Numbered from the stretch's first letter, positions 20,573 through 30,213 are shown. The stretch: 64,000 bases of DNA from Aquabacterium sp. NJ1 (GCF_000768065.1 NZ_JRKM01000001.1:1984001-2048000); one strand, 5' to 3'. Translations and numbers: made by a program. Notes: generated by a model from the sequence alone, not told the origin.

Positions 20573-21451
20573 TCAGTGGGCCTTGGCCTTGACACGGTCG
20601 AGCAGCTTCGCACGCCACAACGCCTGCAGTTTGGCGATGTGGCCCTCTTTTCTCAACTGCTCGAAGCCGGCCTCAAAAGCCTGGCGTGCGCGCTGCGAAA
20701 CGGGATGCCGGCGGCTGAAGGCGATGTAGGCATGCTCACTACCAAAGTCGCAGATGGTGGTGAAGGTGCCTGAGACCCCGGCCTGCGCGGCAATGAAGTC
20801 CAGGCGCTTGACAGCATCCACCGTGACGAGCGCGGCGTCAATGCGGCGGGCTTGCAGCTTGCGCAGGTTGTTGACCTCCGACTGCGCGTCATCGGCATGG
20901 ATCTGCGGCTGGCTGAACAGGGCGTCCACCGCGGGCCGGTATTCATAACCAGCGACCCGACCGATGCGCAGCGGCCGGGGCCACCGTGCGGGGTCACAAC
21001 CCGAGAGGCCCGAGTCCGCGCGACCCACCAGGAGGTTGGACGCACTGAACACCGGGTGGACGGGGTACAGCAATTGCGCCTGCAACGCCGGCGTCTTGCT
21101 GGTGGAGAAGCAGGCCAGCAGCTTGCCGGACGACGCCAGCGCCTTGCAACGGGCATACGGCATCACCTTGAACTCGACGAGCCAGCCACTGCGTTCGAAT
21201 GCGGCGCGCACCACGTCGTTCACATAGCCAGAGCCATCGGCGTAGGACCAGGGTGCGGCGTCATCCTCGGCCCCGATGACCGCGCGAGGCCGGGCCTCGG
21301 GCAAGGCCGCCTGCGCCAGGCCATGCGTCGGCACCACCATGGCACAGGCCCATCCCCAACTCACGAACCAGGCACGCCATGCAAGCACCACCAATCGCTC
21401 TCCAGCTTTCGACTGTCGGAGATTGAACCGCACGCGGGGGCGGATGTCCAT
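20573..21451 (-). CDS. Periplasmic solute-binding-like protein (SBP family 3), likely sensory partner of the kinase
   Basis: A 292-residue protein with an N-terminal hydrophobic stretch ending in HGLAQA, a plausible signal peptide cleaved near residue 48, after a longish basic n-region. The rest resembles family-3 amino-acid-type binding proteins: PWSYADGSGYVNDVV, IGRVAGYEYRP, RIDAALVTVDAV and a final QALWRAKL helix. No permease or ATPase gene is adjacent. It lies 24 bp before the hybrid kinase gene, so a role in ligand presentation to that kinase is more likely than transport. Confidence 0.75.
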   Translation of the reverse strand: MDIRPRVRFNLRQSKAGERLVVLAWRAWFVSWGWACAMVVPTHGLAQAALPEARPRAVIGAEDDAAPWSYADGSGYVNDVVRAAFERSGWLVEFKVMPYARCKALASSGKLLACFSTSKTPALQAQLLYPVHPVFSASNLLVGRADSGLSGCDPARWPRPLRIGRVAGYEYRPAVDALFSQPQIHADDAQSEVNNLRKLQARRIDAALVTVDAVKRLDFIAAQAGVSGTFTTICDFGSEHAYIAFSRRHPVSQRARQAFEAGFEQLRKEGHIAKLQALWRAKLLDRVKAKAH

Positions 21452-21521
21452 AGCGAACAGATGGGCTTTTCCCCTGCTGTGGCGCGCATGTCAATGCAGG
21501 CCTTGCACCACAGGCTCGGCG

Positions 21522-22454
21522 TCACAGCCCCAGCCAGGGGTCCTTCTCTTCGCCACCAAAGGTCTCGATCAGAAAATCGAGGAACACCCGCGTGCGCATG
21601 GGCATGTAGCGGCGGCTCGGGTAGGTCGCAAACAGGTGCAGCACCGACAGGGACCAGCCCGGCAACACGCGCTCCAGCCGGCCTTGCTTCAAGGCCTCGT
21701 CCACCACGTAAGACGGAAAGCCCGAAGCCCCCAGGCCGGCCAGCGCGGCGGCATACAAGGTGTCGATGTGCGAGCTCAGCATCACCGCCTGGGAGGGCAC
21801 CACGGTGATGGCCCCATGAGGCGCCGCACGCAAGGCCTCGCGCTCGGGCTTGAAGGTCATCTCCTGGATGTAGGCGGGGTGCACCAGGCTCAGGGCCAGG
21901 TATTCGCTGGGATGCCCGGGGCGGCCATGCCGGTCCAGAAACGCGGGCGAAGCGCAGGCGATGATGTGCGAGCAGGTCAGGCGCCGGGCCACGAACTGGC
22001 CATCGAGCTGCCCCGAGGTCGACACCACGATGCACACATCAAAGCTGTCGTCGATGCTCTCTGCGACGTTGGGTGCGACCAGCTCGATGCTGATGCGCGG
22101 GAAGCGCGCCAGAAAGGTGGGCAACACACGCGCCAGCTGGTGCGCGGCGAAGGCCGGTGGCACCTGCACCTTCAGGCGCCCGGACGGGTCCGTCGTGGCC
22201 GAGGTGGCCTCGCCTTCGATGTCGGCCAGATCGAGCAGCAGCTTGCGCGCCTTTTCCAGGTAGCGCTCGCCCGCGGCGGTGAGGACCAGCGTGCGGGTGG
22301 TGCGGTTGAGCAGGCGCACGCCCAGGTGCGCCTCCAGCTCGTTGATCAAGCGGGTGACCACCGAGGGTGACAGGTCCAGCTCGCGGGCGGCGGCGGCAAA
22401 ACCCTGGCAGTCCACCACGCGGCAAAAGACGGTCATGGCCTGGATGCGGTCCAT
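21522..22454 (-). CDS. LysR-family transcriptional regulator
   Basis: A 310-residue LysR regulator. The N-terminal winged HTH reads FAAAARELDLSPSVVTRLINELEAHLG in part (residues about 19-45; only the core is quoted), followed by the effector domain with LKVQVPPAFAAHQLARVLP. The family member is of the DsdC/AaeR-like CrgA group, to judge from MDRIQAMTVFCRVVD. It diverges from the small exported-protein gene at 22610, with 155 bp between, and could regulate it or itself. Confidence 0.9.
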   Translation of the reverse strand: MDRIQAMTVFCRVVDCQGFAAAARELDLSPSVVTRLINELEAHLGVRLLNRTTRTLVLTAAGERYLEKARKLLLDLADIEGEATSATTDPSGRLKVQVPPAFAAHQLARVLPTFLARFPRISIELVAPNVAESIDDSFDVCIVVSTSGQLDGQFVARRLTCSHIIACASPAFLDRHGRPGHPSEYLALSLVHPAYIQEMTFKPEREALRAAPHGAITVVPSQAVMLSSHIDTLYAAALAGLGASGFPSYVVDEALKQGRLERVLPGWSLSVLHLFATYPSRRYMPMRTRVFLDFLIETFGGEEKDPWLGL

Positions 22455-22499
22455 CGGTGCTCCTTGATCGGGCCGTGGTTCAGGTTGCAGCCCAGGTCA

Positions 22500-22514
22500 T
22501 TATTCTCGTTTCAA
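22500..22514. promoter_or_regulatory. Possible LysR-type site (T-N11-A dyad)
   Basis: TTCT and AGAA bracket a 7-bp centre in the divergent LysR/DUF4148-like intergenic region (TTCTCGTTTCAAGAA), fitting T-N11-A with dyad ends. Such short dyads are common by chance; I list it because of its position. Confidence 0.25.
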
Positions 22515-22609
22515 GAACAATGCATTCGCGTGAAGGTGGTTTTTCTTTCTGTTCGCGGTTCTTACAGTGAACCCATCGACAACAGACACCCCACCGAAAG
22601 GCCCCCATC

Positions 22610-22897
22610 ATGAACGCCCTGAACGCCACCCTGCTCGCCGCCACCAGCCTCCTGGCCGCCGCGCTGTCCACCTCGGCCCTGGCCGCCGACAAGGCCGATC
22701 AGCGCAGCAGCGCCACCGCCAGCCAGGCCGCCCCTGCTGATGCCACCAGCGAGAAGACCCGCGCCGAGTTCCTGCGTGCCCGCAAGGCCGGCGAACTGGA
22801 CTACGGCCACGAGTTCCAGATCGCCGAGACCACCGCCTTCAAGCGCGCCAAGACCGAAGCCGCCCCGCTCACCAGCACCCAGGTGGCCTCGCACTGA
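22610..22897 (+). CDS. Small exported protein (DUF4148-like)
   Basis: A 95-residue protein with a clear signal peptide (hydrophobic 8-20, cleavage after ALA near residue 24). The mature part is polar and ends with a TRAEFLRARKAGELDYGHEF segment resembling the TRAEV-x-EL-xxARxAGEL pattern of DUF4148 proteins, which are small periplasmic proteins of unknown function common in Burkholderiales. CCGAAAGGCCCCCATC precedes the ATG. Divergent from the LysR gene. Confidence 0.65.
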   Translation: MNALNATLLAATSLLAAALSTSALAADKADQRSSATASQAAPADATSEKTRAEFLRARKAGELDYGHEFQIAETTAFKRAKTEAAPLTSTQVASH

Positions 22898-22921
22898 GCA
22901 CGGCAGCCGCGCCCCCTGCGC

Positions 22922-24226
22922 TCACGCCATCTTGCTCAAGCGGTGACGCACCAGCTCGATGTGCGCGCGCAGGTTGTACAGGTTCTCTGAAAAAGCCAGC
23001 GGCGTGCGGATGTGGCTGACGCCGCGCTCGATGTCGTCGAGCCGGCTCATGGCCTGCGCCTTGTCGAGCTGGCTGCCCTCCAGGTCCAGCTCGTACTCCA
23101 GCTGCTTGAGGCGGCCATACCAGCGATAGATGCGCGACTTGATCCGCCAGGCGTACACCGAAGGCGCCAGGCGCATCACCGGCAGGAGCACCGCCACCAG
23201 CGGGATCAACAAGACCACCAGCCGGTCTGCCCAGACTGCGATCCAGAAGGGCAGGTAGCGATGCAGGAACGACGGCCCGTTCTTCATGTAGCGGGCCGCG
23301 TCGTCGCTCAAGGGGATGTCCACGCCATTGGGTGAAGGGAACTCGCCCTCGTGGTGCAGCATGCTGGCGTCCCCCGTGAGGTCGGTGGCCACGGCCATCA
23401 GCAAGTCGATCAGCGCAGGGTGGATGTCGTCACGCACGACCAGGTTGGCCGTGGGCGCCACCAGCATCACGTCATGGTCCGGGATGTTGCGCGCCAGATC
23501 GAAGCTGCCCATGGGCAGGACGATGTGGGCCAGGAAGGGGAACTGGCGTGAATACGCTTCTGCTTGCGCGAAGTCCAGCAAGCGCACCCCCGGCTGGCGA
23601 ATGAGCTTGCCCACCAGGTTGGACTCGGGCGCGCCCACCACCATGATCGCGTCCAGCTGCTTGTTGATCAGCTTTTGCGCGGCCTCTTCGGAAGGCCACT
23701 CGGCCAGGCGCGTGTTGTGCGCGTCCACCCCATTGGCCGCCAGCAACTGTGCCGCCAAGGCGTGCACACCGCTGCCCTTGGGCCCGATGGACAAGGACCG
23801 CCCCTTGAGCGCGCTGAGCCGCTCCACCTTCAAGCCCTGGCGGTAGAACACCCAGACCGGCTCGCGGTACAAGGAGGCCAGGCTCATGAGGTCTTCGCCA
23901 TCGGCATCGGTGGCCACGCCACCTTGCACCACGGCCAGCGTGACACCCGAGTGGCGGTCATTGAGCAGGCGCAGGTCTTCTTGCGCGCCGTGCGTGGTGC
24001 GCAACTCCAGCTTGATGCCGTTTTGAGCCAGGGCCGTCTGCATGTCCTTGGCCAGGCTTTCGTAGGCGCCGCCCTCTTGCCCCACCGTCATCACGATGCG
24101 GCTGGGCGGTGCGGGCGCAATGAAATGGCTGGCCACCCAGAAGGCGCCCGCCACCAGGGCCAGTGCGCCGATGAAGGTCACCCAGAAATCCAGCGAGGTC
24201 CAGCGGGACCAGATCCATCGAGCCAT
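22922..24226 (-). CDS. TAXI-family TRAP-type solute-binding protein with C-terminal membrane segment
   Basis: A 434-residue protein. A TM at about 12-34 anchors the N-terminus. The central 45-310 is a TAXI binding domain (VMTVGQEGGAYESLAKDM, LSIGPKGSGVHALAAQLL). A second hydrophobic stretch near 335-362 is followed by a cytoplasmic helical tail with charged coiled-coil character. No TRAP permease gene is nearby. The second TM and tail suggest a membrane-bound receptor rather than a free binding protein. It converges with the 22610 gene (24 bp between stops). Confidence 0.85.
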   Translation of the reverse strand: MARWIWSRWTSLDFWVTFIGALALVAGAFWVASHFIAPAPPSRIVMTVGQEGGAYESLAKDMQTALAQNGIKLELRTTHGAQEDLRLLNDRHSGVTLAVVQGGVATDADGEDLMSLASLYREPVWVFYRQGLKVERLSALKGRSLSIGPKGSGVHALAAQLLAANGVDAHNTRLAEWPSEEAAQKLINKQLDAIMVVGAPESNLVGKLIRQPGVRLLDFAQAEAYSRQFPFLAHIVLPMGSFDLARNIPDHDVMLVAPTANLVVRDDIHPALIDLLMAVATDLTGDASMLHHEGEFPSPNGVDIPLSDDAARYMKNGPSFLHRYLPFWIAVWADRLVVLLIPLVAVLLPVMRLAPSVYAWRIKSRIYRWYGRLKQLEYELDLEGSQLDKAQAMSRLDDIERGVSHIRTPLAFSENLYNLRAHIELVRHRLSKMA

Positions 24227-24347
24227 GTTACGCCATTCTTCAAAACCGGCATCTTAGCCAGGGTAGACGACAAGGGCGCGAAGCGGGCCTGCTCGCCTAT
24301 CATCGCGCGACCCGCAAACCCCGGGCGAATCGCTGCCCACCACACCC

Positions 24348-25883
24348 ATGACACCAGCCGCCCGCCGCCTCATGCCCACCCCGCGCGCCCGTGCACACGC
24401 CATGCGCGGCCGCCTGCTGCCCAGGCTGGCGCTCACCTTGCTGGCCCTGGTGGCAGGCCTGGCCGCCATCATGGCGTGGCACACCTGGCGCATCGGGCAG
24501 CGCGCCTCGCAAGACGCCAACGTGCCAGCCCGGCCTGGCGCGGCGGTGAACGCCCAAGCCGTGGCACAACGCCTGAGCCAGGCCGTGCAGCAAGCCACGA
24601 TCTGGGGCCCCAAGGATGAGCATGCGGCCGCGTTCGAGGCCCTGCACCAGCAACTGCAAACCGGCTTTCCTCATGCGCATGCCGCCTTGAAACGCCAGAC
24701 CTTCGGGCGCCACGCGCTGCTCTACACCTGGGTCGGTCGCGACCCGCAAGCACAGCCCATTGCGCTGCTGGCTCACCAGGACGTGGTACCCATCGCCCCG
24801 GGCACCGAGAAGGACTGGCAGCAGCCCCCCTTCTCCGGCGCCATCCAGGATGGCTTCGTCTGGGGCCGTGGTGCCTGGGACGACAAGGGCAACGTCATGG
24901 CCATCATGGAAGCCGTCGAGATGCTGGCCCAGGCGGGCTTTCAGCCAAAACAAACCACCTACCTGGTCTTCGGCGCCGATGAGGAAGTCGGTGGGCAGGA
25001 CGGTGCCCTGCTCATCGCGCAATGGCTGCAGCAGCAGAAGGTGCGCCTGCGCTTTGCCATGGACGAAGGCCTGTTGATCACACACGACATGGTGCCCGGC
25101 GTGCGCAAGCCCGTGGCCTTGATCGGCATGGCCGAAAAGGGCTACCTCACGCTGCGCCTGAGCGCCAAGGCCCAGCCCGGCCACGCCAGCATGCCGCCGA
25201 TGCGCAGCGCCATCGGCCTGGTTGGTGAAGCCGTGGCACGGGTGGAAACCCATCAGATGCCCGCCCACCTGAGCGGCCTGCCGCGCGAGATGTTCGAGAC
25301 CGTCGCACCCGAGGTGCAAGGCCTCAACCGCTGGCTGCTGAGCAACCTGTGGCTGACCGAGCCCCTGGTCATCAGCCAGTTGCAGAAAGCGCCCTCCACC
25401 AATGCCATGGTGCGCACAACCACGGCCGCCACCGTGTTCCAGGCCGGCGAGCGCGAGAACGTGCTGCCGGGCGTGGCCTCGGCCTTGATCAACTTCCGGC
25501 TCTTGCCCGGAGACAGCAGCGCACAGGTGCAAGCCCATGTGCAGCAGGTGCTGGCCGGGCTGGATGTGCAGGTGACACACGAGCCGCAACTGGTGGAAGC
25601 CTCGCCGGTGTCCCGCTCCGGCACGCCGGCCTACCGGCTGCTGGCACGCACCCTGCGCGAGCTCCAGCCCGATGTGGTCGTGGCCCCGGGGCTGCTGGTG
25701 GGCGGCACGGATTCACGCCACTTTGCCGCCGTCAGCGAGTCCATCTTCCGCTTCTCGCCGGTGCACGCCGGCCCATCTGACCTGGCCCGCTTCCATGGCA
25801 CCAATGAGCGCATCGGCATCGACAACTACGTGCAGATGATCCAGTTCTACGAGCGCCTGCTGCGCAACACCGACCAGCTTTGA
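24348..25883 (+). CDS. M20-family zinc metallopeptidase (PM20D1/carboxypeptidase-like)
   Basis: A 511-residue peptidase. A hydrophobic segment at about 22-44 suggests a membrane anchor or signal. Metal-binding motifs are in order: LLAHQDVVP, GAWDDKGN, GADEEVGG, AMDEG and, near the C-terminus, GGTDSRHF. These are the zinc ligands and catalytic Glu of M20 enzymes such as CPS1/PM20D1, which hydrolyse or form N-acyl amino acids and dipeptides. It is transcribed alone; the next gene is convergent with 12 bp between stops. Confidence 0.9.
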   Translation: MTPAARRLMPTPRARAHAMRGRLLPRLALTLLALVAGLAAIMAWHTWRIGQRASQDANVPARPGAAVNAQAVAQRLSQAVQQATIWGPKDEHAAAFEALHQQLQTGFPHAHAALKRQTFGRHALLYTWVGRDPQAQPIALLAHQDVVPIAPGTEKDWQQPPFSGAIQDGFVWGRGAWDDKGNVMAIMEAVEMLAQAGFQPKQTTYLVFGADEEVGGQDGALLIAQWLQQQKVRLRFAMDEGLLITHDMVPGVRKPVALIGMAEKGYLTLRLSAKAQPGHASMPPMRSAIGLVGEAVARVETHQMPAHLSGLPREMFETVAPEVQGLNRWLLSNLWLTEPLVISQLQKAPSTNAMVRTTTAATVFQAGERENVLPGVASALINFRLLPGDSSAQVQAHVQQVLAGLDVQVTHEPQLVEASPVSRSGTPAYRLLARTLRELQPDVVVAPGLLVGGTDSRHFAAVSESIFRFSPVHAGPSDLARFHGTNERIGIDNYVQMIQFYERLLRNTDQL

Positions 25884-25895
25884 TGCGGGCCCCGG

Positions 25896-26564
25896 TCAGC
25901 CGGCTGCTGACTCCGACTCGGCCGCGATCTGGCGCAAGGCCTGCTCGAACACCCCGGCAGGCTGCCCACCCGAGATCAGATGCCGGCTGTTGACGATGAC
26001 CGCCGGCACCGAATGGATGCCGTGTGAGGTGTAGAAGGCCTCTTGCTCGCGCACCTCGCGAGCAAACTCGTCACTGGCCAGAATGGCCTGGGCCCGCGCC
26101 ACATCCAGCCCCGCTTGCTGCACGGCGGCCAGCAGCACCATGTCGGCGCCCATGTCCTGGCGATCGCGGTGACAGGCCTGCAGCAGCGCCCGCTTCAGGG
26201 CCCGTTGCTGCACCGGGCCCGTTTCACCCGCCCAATGCAAGAGGCGGTGGGCATTGAAGGTGTTGTAGATGCGGCCCCGGCCCTCGGGGCTGAAGGCGAA
26301 GCCCACCTCGGCACCGCGCTGGCGAATGGTTTCTCTGATCTGAGCCTGCTGCGCCGGTGTGGAGCCGTACTTCTGGGTCAGGTGCTCGCCGATGTCCTGC
26401 CCACCGGCCGGCATGTCGGGGTTCAGCTCGAAGGGCTGGAAATGAATCACCGCTTCGACCTCGCCCTGAAGCCGCTGCAAAGCCAGCTCCAGCGCCGACA
26501 GGCCGATGGCGCACCAGGGGCAGGACACATCGGAAACAAAATCAATCTTCAAGGCAGTGGGCAT
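25896..26564 (-). CDS. FrnE-like DsbA-family protein
   Basis: A 222-residue thioredoxin-fold protein. CPWC at 15-18 and the cis-proline SVPAVIV near 196 match FrnE-type protein disulfide isomerases. GRIYNTFNAHRLLHWA is a common segment of the family. The frame is open to 26681, but ATG 26564 gives the standard opening and no signal peptide, so it is cytoplasmic. Some relatives act in oxidative stress. Divergent from the DUF4142 gene. Confidence 0.87.
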   Translation of the reverse strand: MPTALKIDFVSDVSCPWCAIGLSALELALQRLQGEVEAVIHFQPFELNPDMPAGGQDIGEHLTQKYGSTPAQQAQIRETIRQRGAEVGFAFSPEGRGRIYNTFNAHRLLHWAGETGPVQQRALKRALLQACHRDRQDMGADMVLLAAVQQAGLDVARAQAILASDEFAREVREQEAFYTSHGIHSVPAVIVNSRHLISGGQPAGVFEQALRQIAAESESAAG

Positions 26565-26675
26565 GCGGCAAGCTCTTCTGGACAGGTATTGATCGTAACC
26601 AAAGCAACATAACCAGATCCTCAGGGGGGTTGTGCCTCGTACGCCCACGCACGCACGATGTGGGATGGGCATGCC

Positions 26676-26690
26676 GGGCATGCCAATTGC
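26676..26690 (+). promoter_or_regulatory. Sigma-54 (-24/-12) promoter of the DUF4142 gene
   Basis: GGGCATGCCAATTGC matches the consensus TGGCACG-N4-TTGC at 13 scored-plus-spacer positions, with the invariant GG (26677-26678) and GC (26689-26690) separated by exactly 10 bp. The expected +1 is near 26702, about 52 nt before ATG 26754. The rpoN promoter shares the same GGGCATG half. Confidence 0.7.
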
Positions 26691-26753
26691 CGCTCAAGGA
26701 GCACGACTGTTCCAGCCCATGGAACACCCTCGTTCACCCCCAGGAGAACCCCG

Positions 26754-27398
26754 ATGAAGCTGTGCCCCACTCCCTCCCGAGCCACCCAAGGTGCGGTCTT
26801 GCACGCCTTGCCCGGTGTGTTGTGTGCCTTGTTGTTGAGCTTGAGCCATGCGCCCATGGCGTGTGCACAAAGCCAGGCGCTCCCGCATCCGCCTACAGCG
26901 GCCTCCGCTGCTTCGCCGCCGGCTGTCACGCTCGTGCACAAACTGCCCCAGGCCGATGCCGACTTTCTGCATGACGCCATTCAACAGTGCCTGACGAACG
27001 CACAAAGCAGCCAACTCGCGCTGGAAACCAGCCGCGATACCCAGGTCAAGAACCTGGCCCAGCAAATTCTGACCCAACACGCCAAAACACGCGATCAACT
27101 GGTGACCCTGGCCATGGCCAAGGGTGTCGAAGTCCCCACCACGCCCTCCTTGACACAAAAAGCCAGGCTGATGATGCTGTCCATGCGAGACGGCGGCAGC
27201 TTCGACAAGGACTACATCAGAAGCTGGGCCATTGCCGCCAATGAAGCCGCTGTCGAACTGTTTCAAAAGGCCGCTGCAGAAGCGGATGACAATGACGTCA
27301 GGGCCCTGGCCAAGGAGGCCGTCCCCGCGATGCAGCATGCTGTGGAGTTGGCCCGGTCCCTGCAGTTGAGCAACGCGCAGAGCAAGGCCGACAACTGA
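26754..27398 (+). CDS. DUF4142 ferritin-like exported protein
   Basis: A 214-residue protein with a long signal peptide (hydrophobic around 17-38, cleavage near ACAQ at 41). The mature domain is helical and matches DUF4142: DADFLHDAIQQCLTNAQSSQL, then NLAQQILTQHAKTRDQL. Such proteins are periplasmic and often stress-induced; function unknown. ATG 26754 is chosen over an upstream in-frame ATG because CAGGAG precedes it. A strong sigma-54 promoter lies 64 bp upstream, and the regulator, sigma factor and kinase genes follow downstream. Confidence 0.85.
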   Translation: MKLCPTPSRATQGAVLHALPGVLCALLLSLSHAPMACAQSQALPHPPTAASAASPPAVTLVHKLPQADADFLHDAIQQCLTNAQSSQLALETSRDTQVKNLAQQILTQHAKTRDQLVTLAMAKGVEVPTTPSLTQKARLMMLSMRDGGSFDKDYIRSWAIAANEAAVELFQKAAAEADDNDVRALAKEAVPAMQHAVELARSLQLSNAQSKADN

Positions 27399-27541
27399 GC
27401 TGCCATGGCAGGCGGGATCGAAGTCATGCCGGCCAGCGAAAACCGACAAGTCGGTAAACCTTGCAGGGTCGAGGCAGAAAATGCCGCAAGCAGCCCCTGC
27501 CCGACGTCCCCCCGAGGTATGACTGAACATGGGGATCTACC

Positions 27542-30109
27542 GTGGCCCTGATCGGATTGCTTCCTCCCCCCAGGCGGCCTGCAAGCTCACTGCAGGCTCG
27601 CCTCATGCTGCTCATCGTGATCGTGGCCTTGCCCATGGCGCTGCTCATGGCCGGGCTGATCACCCAACACCTGCGCGACGAACAGGCCCGTTTCGAGTCA
27701 GCCATGCAGAACCGCGCAGCAGGGTTGTCGCAAGCCGTGGACCGCGAAATTCGGGCATCCATGAGTGCGCTCAATATCCTGGTCGTATCCGACACCCTGC
27801 AACGAGACGACCTGGCCGGCTTCTTCAGTGCCGTGGCAGCCCTGCCCAGTGCACCCGGCGCATGGCAGGGCGTTTTTCTGATCGGACCAAACGACGAGGT
27901 GCTCCTCAACACGGCGCAACCACAGGGCAAGCCACTGGGCGTCTTTGCGGACAAAGCCTTGCTTGATCTCGTGCGCCGGGCACCACAACCACGATTGAGC
28001 AACCTGGTGTTGGCCCCTGACGGGCAATGGCGCACCAGTGTGCTGGCGCCTGTGCTGGTCAAGGGGCGTGTTCGCTACGTGCTGGGCGCATGGCTGGCAC
28101 CCTCGATCTGGCAAAGGGTGCTGGAAGACCGCGCGCAATCCAGCGGACCACACGCAGGCTACACCTGCCTGGTCGAAGGGCACCTGCGCCAACTGGCGTG
28201 CGAGCGCGGCGGCGAAGCGATGCCGAGTCACCCCTTGCCTGATCCGCTGCAGACCTTACTGCGTCGACATCCCTCAGGGTGGGTTCGCGGTGATGCCTTG
28301 CGAGCCAGCGACAACCATGCGGCGTGGCAAGCCGTGGGGCCTTTTTCCTGGCAAGTGCTGGTCATTGAGCCGGTGTGGCCTGCCCTGATTGCGCAACTGG
28401 GCGGTGCGGCAGAGTTGTCCATCGCGGGTTTGCTGACCCTGATCGTGGCCGTGACGCTCGCCTTGAAGCTGGTTCGGCGCGAACACGCCCCCTCACCGGC
28501 ACGCCGCCATCCCGCCTCGGCCGCCAAGGCTCCGCTCACAAAGCAACCGCAGCCGCGCGTGAACCAGCTCCCCCGCGAGCTGGACGAACGCGTTCTGATC
28601 GAGTGGGCGCAAAGCGTCGGGCACATCGGCTTCTTCAACCACGCACATGGCAGCCCGCAGGTGAACTGGACACCAGGCCTGTCGCTGCTGCTGGGGCTGC
28701 CTCAGGCGGCATGCGAAGGCAGCTGGCGCCAATTGCTACGCCGCCTGAACCCGCAGGACAGACGGCGCCTTGTGCAACAGGTCAAACAAGCCCTGCACGA
28801 AGGCATCGCGCAACTCACCCTGGAGGGCCGCTGCCTGTCGGGTGAGCCGCAACCTCGCTGGCTGTCATGCCGCGCATCCTTCACCTACGACACGCAGCGG
28901 CGGGCACAGAGCATCACCGGCATGGTGATGGACATCAGCCCGCAGAAGGCGCTGGATCACGAGCGCGCCGCCTTGATGGTGCGCGAGCAGTCGGCGCGCC
29001 AGGAAGCAGAACGGGCCAACCGCGCCAAGGACGAGTTTCTGGCCATGCTGGGCCACGAGCTGCGCAACCCGCTGGGGGCCATCTCTGCGGCCTGCGAAGT
29101 GCTCAACCGCGCAGCGCCCCAGGAGGAGGTCGCACAGCGAGCCCGCCAGATCATCGCACGCCAGACCTCGCATCTGTCCCGGCTCATGGACGACCTGCTC
29201 GACGTGTTTCGTGTGATTTCCGGCAAGGTCTTGCTGGTACGCGCACCCATGCTGCTCGGACAGGTCGTTCAACGTGTGGCTCACACCCTGGAGCTGGCAG
29301 GCCAGCTCGGTGCGCATGAACTCAGCCTGAAGATCGACGAGGTCTGGGTTCATGCCGACATCACGCGTATGGAACAGGTGATCACCAATTTGCTGAGCAA
29401 CGCCGTGAAGTACACGCCAGCCGGTGGCGCCATAGAAGTCCGCGTTCAGAAGCAGGACAACCACGCCGTTCTGCAAGTGCGAGACAGCGGTGTGGGCATG
29501 ACCTCCGAACTCATGGGCCATGTGTTTGACATGTTCGTTCAGGGCGAGCGCGCCATGGACAGGCCACAGGGCGGGCTGGGCATCGGGCTCGCACTGGTGC
29601 GCCGGCTGACCGAGCTGCACGGCGGCCAGGTCAGTGTGGACAGCCCTGGACCGGGGCGAGGCTGCACGTTCACCGTGCGCATGCCGCTGGCCCAGGCCTT
29701 GTTGGCGCCCGTTGAATCCAGCGCCGAGCAAGGTGCGAGCGCCCCGCGCCGGGTTGTGGTGGTTGAAGACAACGAGGACACGCGTGAGGCCCTGTGCGCC
29801 TTGCTCACCCTGAACCACCATGACACCTACTCGGCCACGGAGGGCCGAAGCGGCCTGGAACTGATCATGCAGGTACAACCCGATGTGGCCCTGATCGACA
29901 TCGGCTTGCCCGGCCTGACCGGGTATGACGTGGCCCGCCACCTCCGATCTGCAGGCTATGGCGGGCGGCTGATCGCGGTATCCGGCTACGGCCAGCCCGC
30001 CGACGTGCAACGTGCCCATCAGGCGGGCTTCAACCAGCACCTGGTCAAGCCAGTGAACCCCAGCCTGCTCGAACAGTTGCTGATGCCCATGCCACACGGC
30101 GCGTGCTGA
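27542..30109 (+). CDS. Hybrid sensor histidine kinase (periplasmic sensor-PAS-HisKA-HATPase-REC)
   Basis: An 855-residue kinase starting with GTG. TM1 is at 20-42 and TM2 near 290-312, with a periplasmic sensor of about 245 residues between. A PAS-like segment, HisKA with His505 (EFLAMLGHELRNPLGA), the ATPase (NLLSNAVKYTPAGG, GGLGIGLALV) and a C-terminal receiver with Asp786 (ALIDIGLPG) and Lys in LVKPVNPS follow. No Hpt domain. It is 144 bp upstream of the NtrC-type activator on the same strand, so it is the obvious kinase for it. Confidence 0.92.
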   Translation: MALIGLLPPPRRPASSLQARLMLLIVIVALPMALLMAGLITQHLRDEQARFESAMQNRAAGLSQAVDREIRASMSALNILVVSDTLQRDDLAGFFSAVAALPSAPGAWQGVFLIGPNDEVLLNTAQPQGKPLGVFADKALLDLVRRAPQPRLSNLVLAPDGQWRTSVLAPVLVKGRVRYVLGAWLAPSIWQRVLEDRAQSSGPHAGYTCLVEGHLRQLACERGGEAMPSHPLPDPLQTLLRRHPSGWVRGDALRASDNHAAWQAVGPFSWQVLVIEPVWPALIAQLGGAAELSIAGLLTLIVAVTLALKLVRREHAPSPARRHPASAAKAPLTKQPQPRVNQLPRELDERVLIEWAQSVGHIGFFNHAHGSPQVNWTPGLSLLLGLPQAACEGSWRQLLRRLNPQDRRRLVQQVKQALHEGIAQLTLEGRCLSGEPQPRWLSCRASFTYDTQRRAQSITGMVMDISPQKALDHERAALMVREQSARQEAERANRAKDEFLAMLGHELRNPLGAISAACEVLNRAAPQEEVAQRARQIIARQTSHLSRLMDDLLDVFRVISGKVLLVRAPMLLGQVVQRVAHTLELAGQLGAHELSLKIDEVWVHADITRMEQVITNLLSNAVKYTPAGGAIEVRVQKQDNHAVLQVRDSGVGMTSELMGHVFDMFVQGERAMDRPQGGLGIGLALVRRLTELHGGQVSVDSPGPGRGCTFTVRMPLAQALLAPVESSAEQGASAPRRVVVVEDNEDTREALCALLTLNHHDTYSATEGRSGLELIMQVQPDVALIDIGLPGLTGYDVARHLRSAGYGGRLIAVSGYGQPADVQRAHQAGFNQHLVKPVNPSLLEQLLMPMPHGAC

Positions 30110-30184
30110 TTCACTGCAAGCCCCTGCTGAGATCAGGGCCGACTGCGTCAAGGGAATCAAACTGTAAACAGTCGGCCTACTGGC

Positions 30185-30213
30185 TTGACTGGGTGGCATG
30201 CGGCTGCACAATC
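30185..30213 (+). promoter_or_regulatory. Predicted sigma-70 promoter of the NtrC-type activator gene
   Basis: TTGACT (30185-30190) and ACAATC (30208-30213) are separated by 17 bp, 41 bp upstream of ATG 30254. The -35 is good, the -10 moderate. A sigma-54-like TGGCATG in the spacer has the wrong spacing. Confidence 0.4.

Noticed and set aside
30195..30208. Sigma-54-like TGGCATGCGGCTGC before the activator gene
   Set aside because: GG and GC are 9 bp apart, one short of the invariant 10; a sigma-70 promoter overlapping it fits better.
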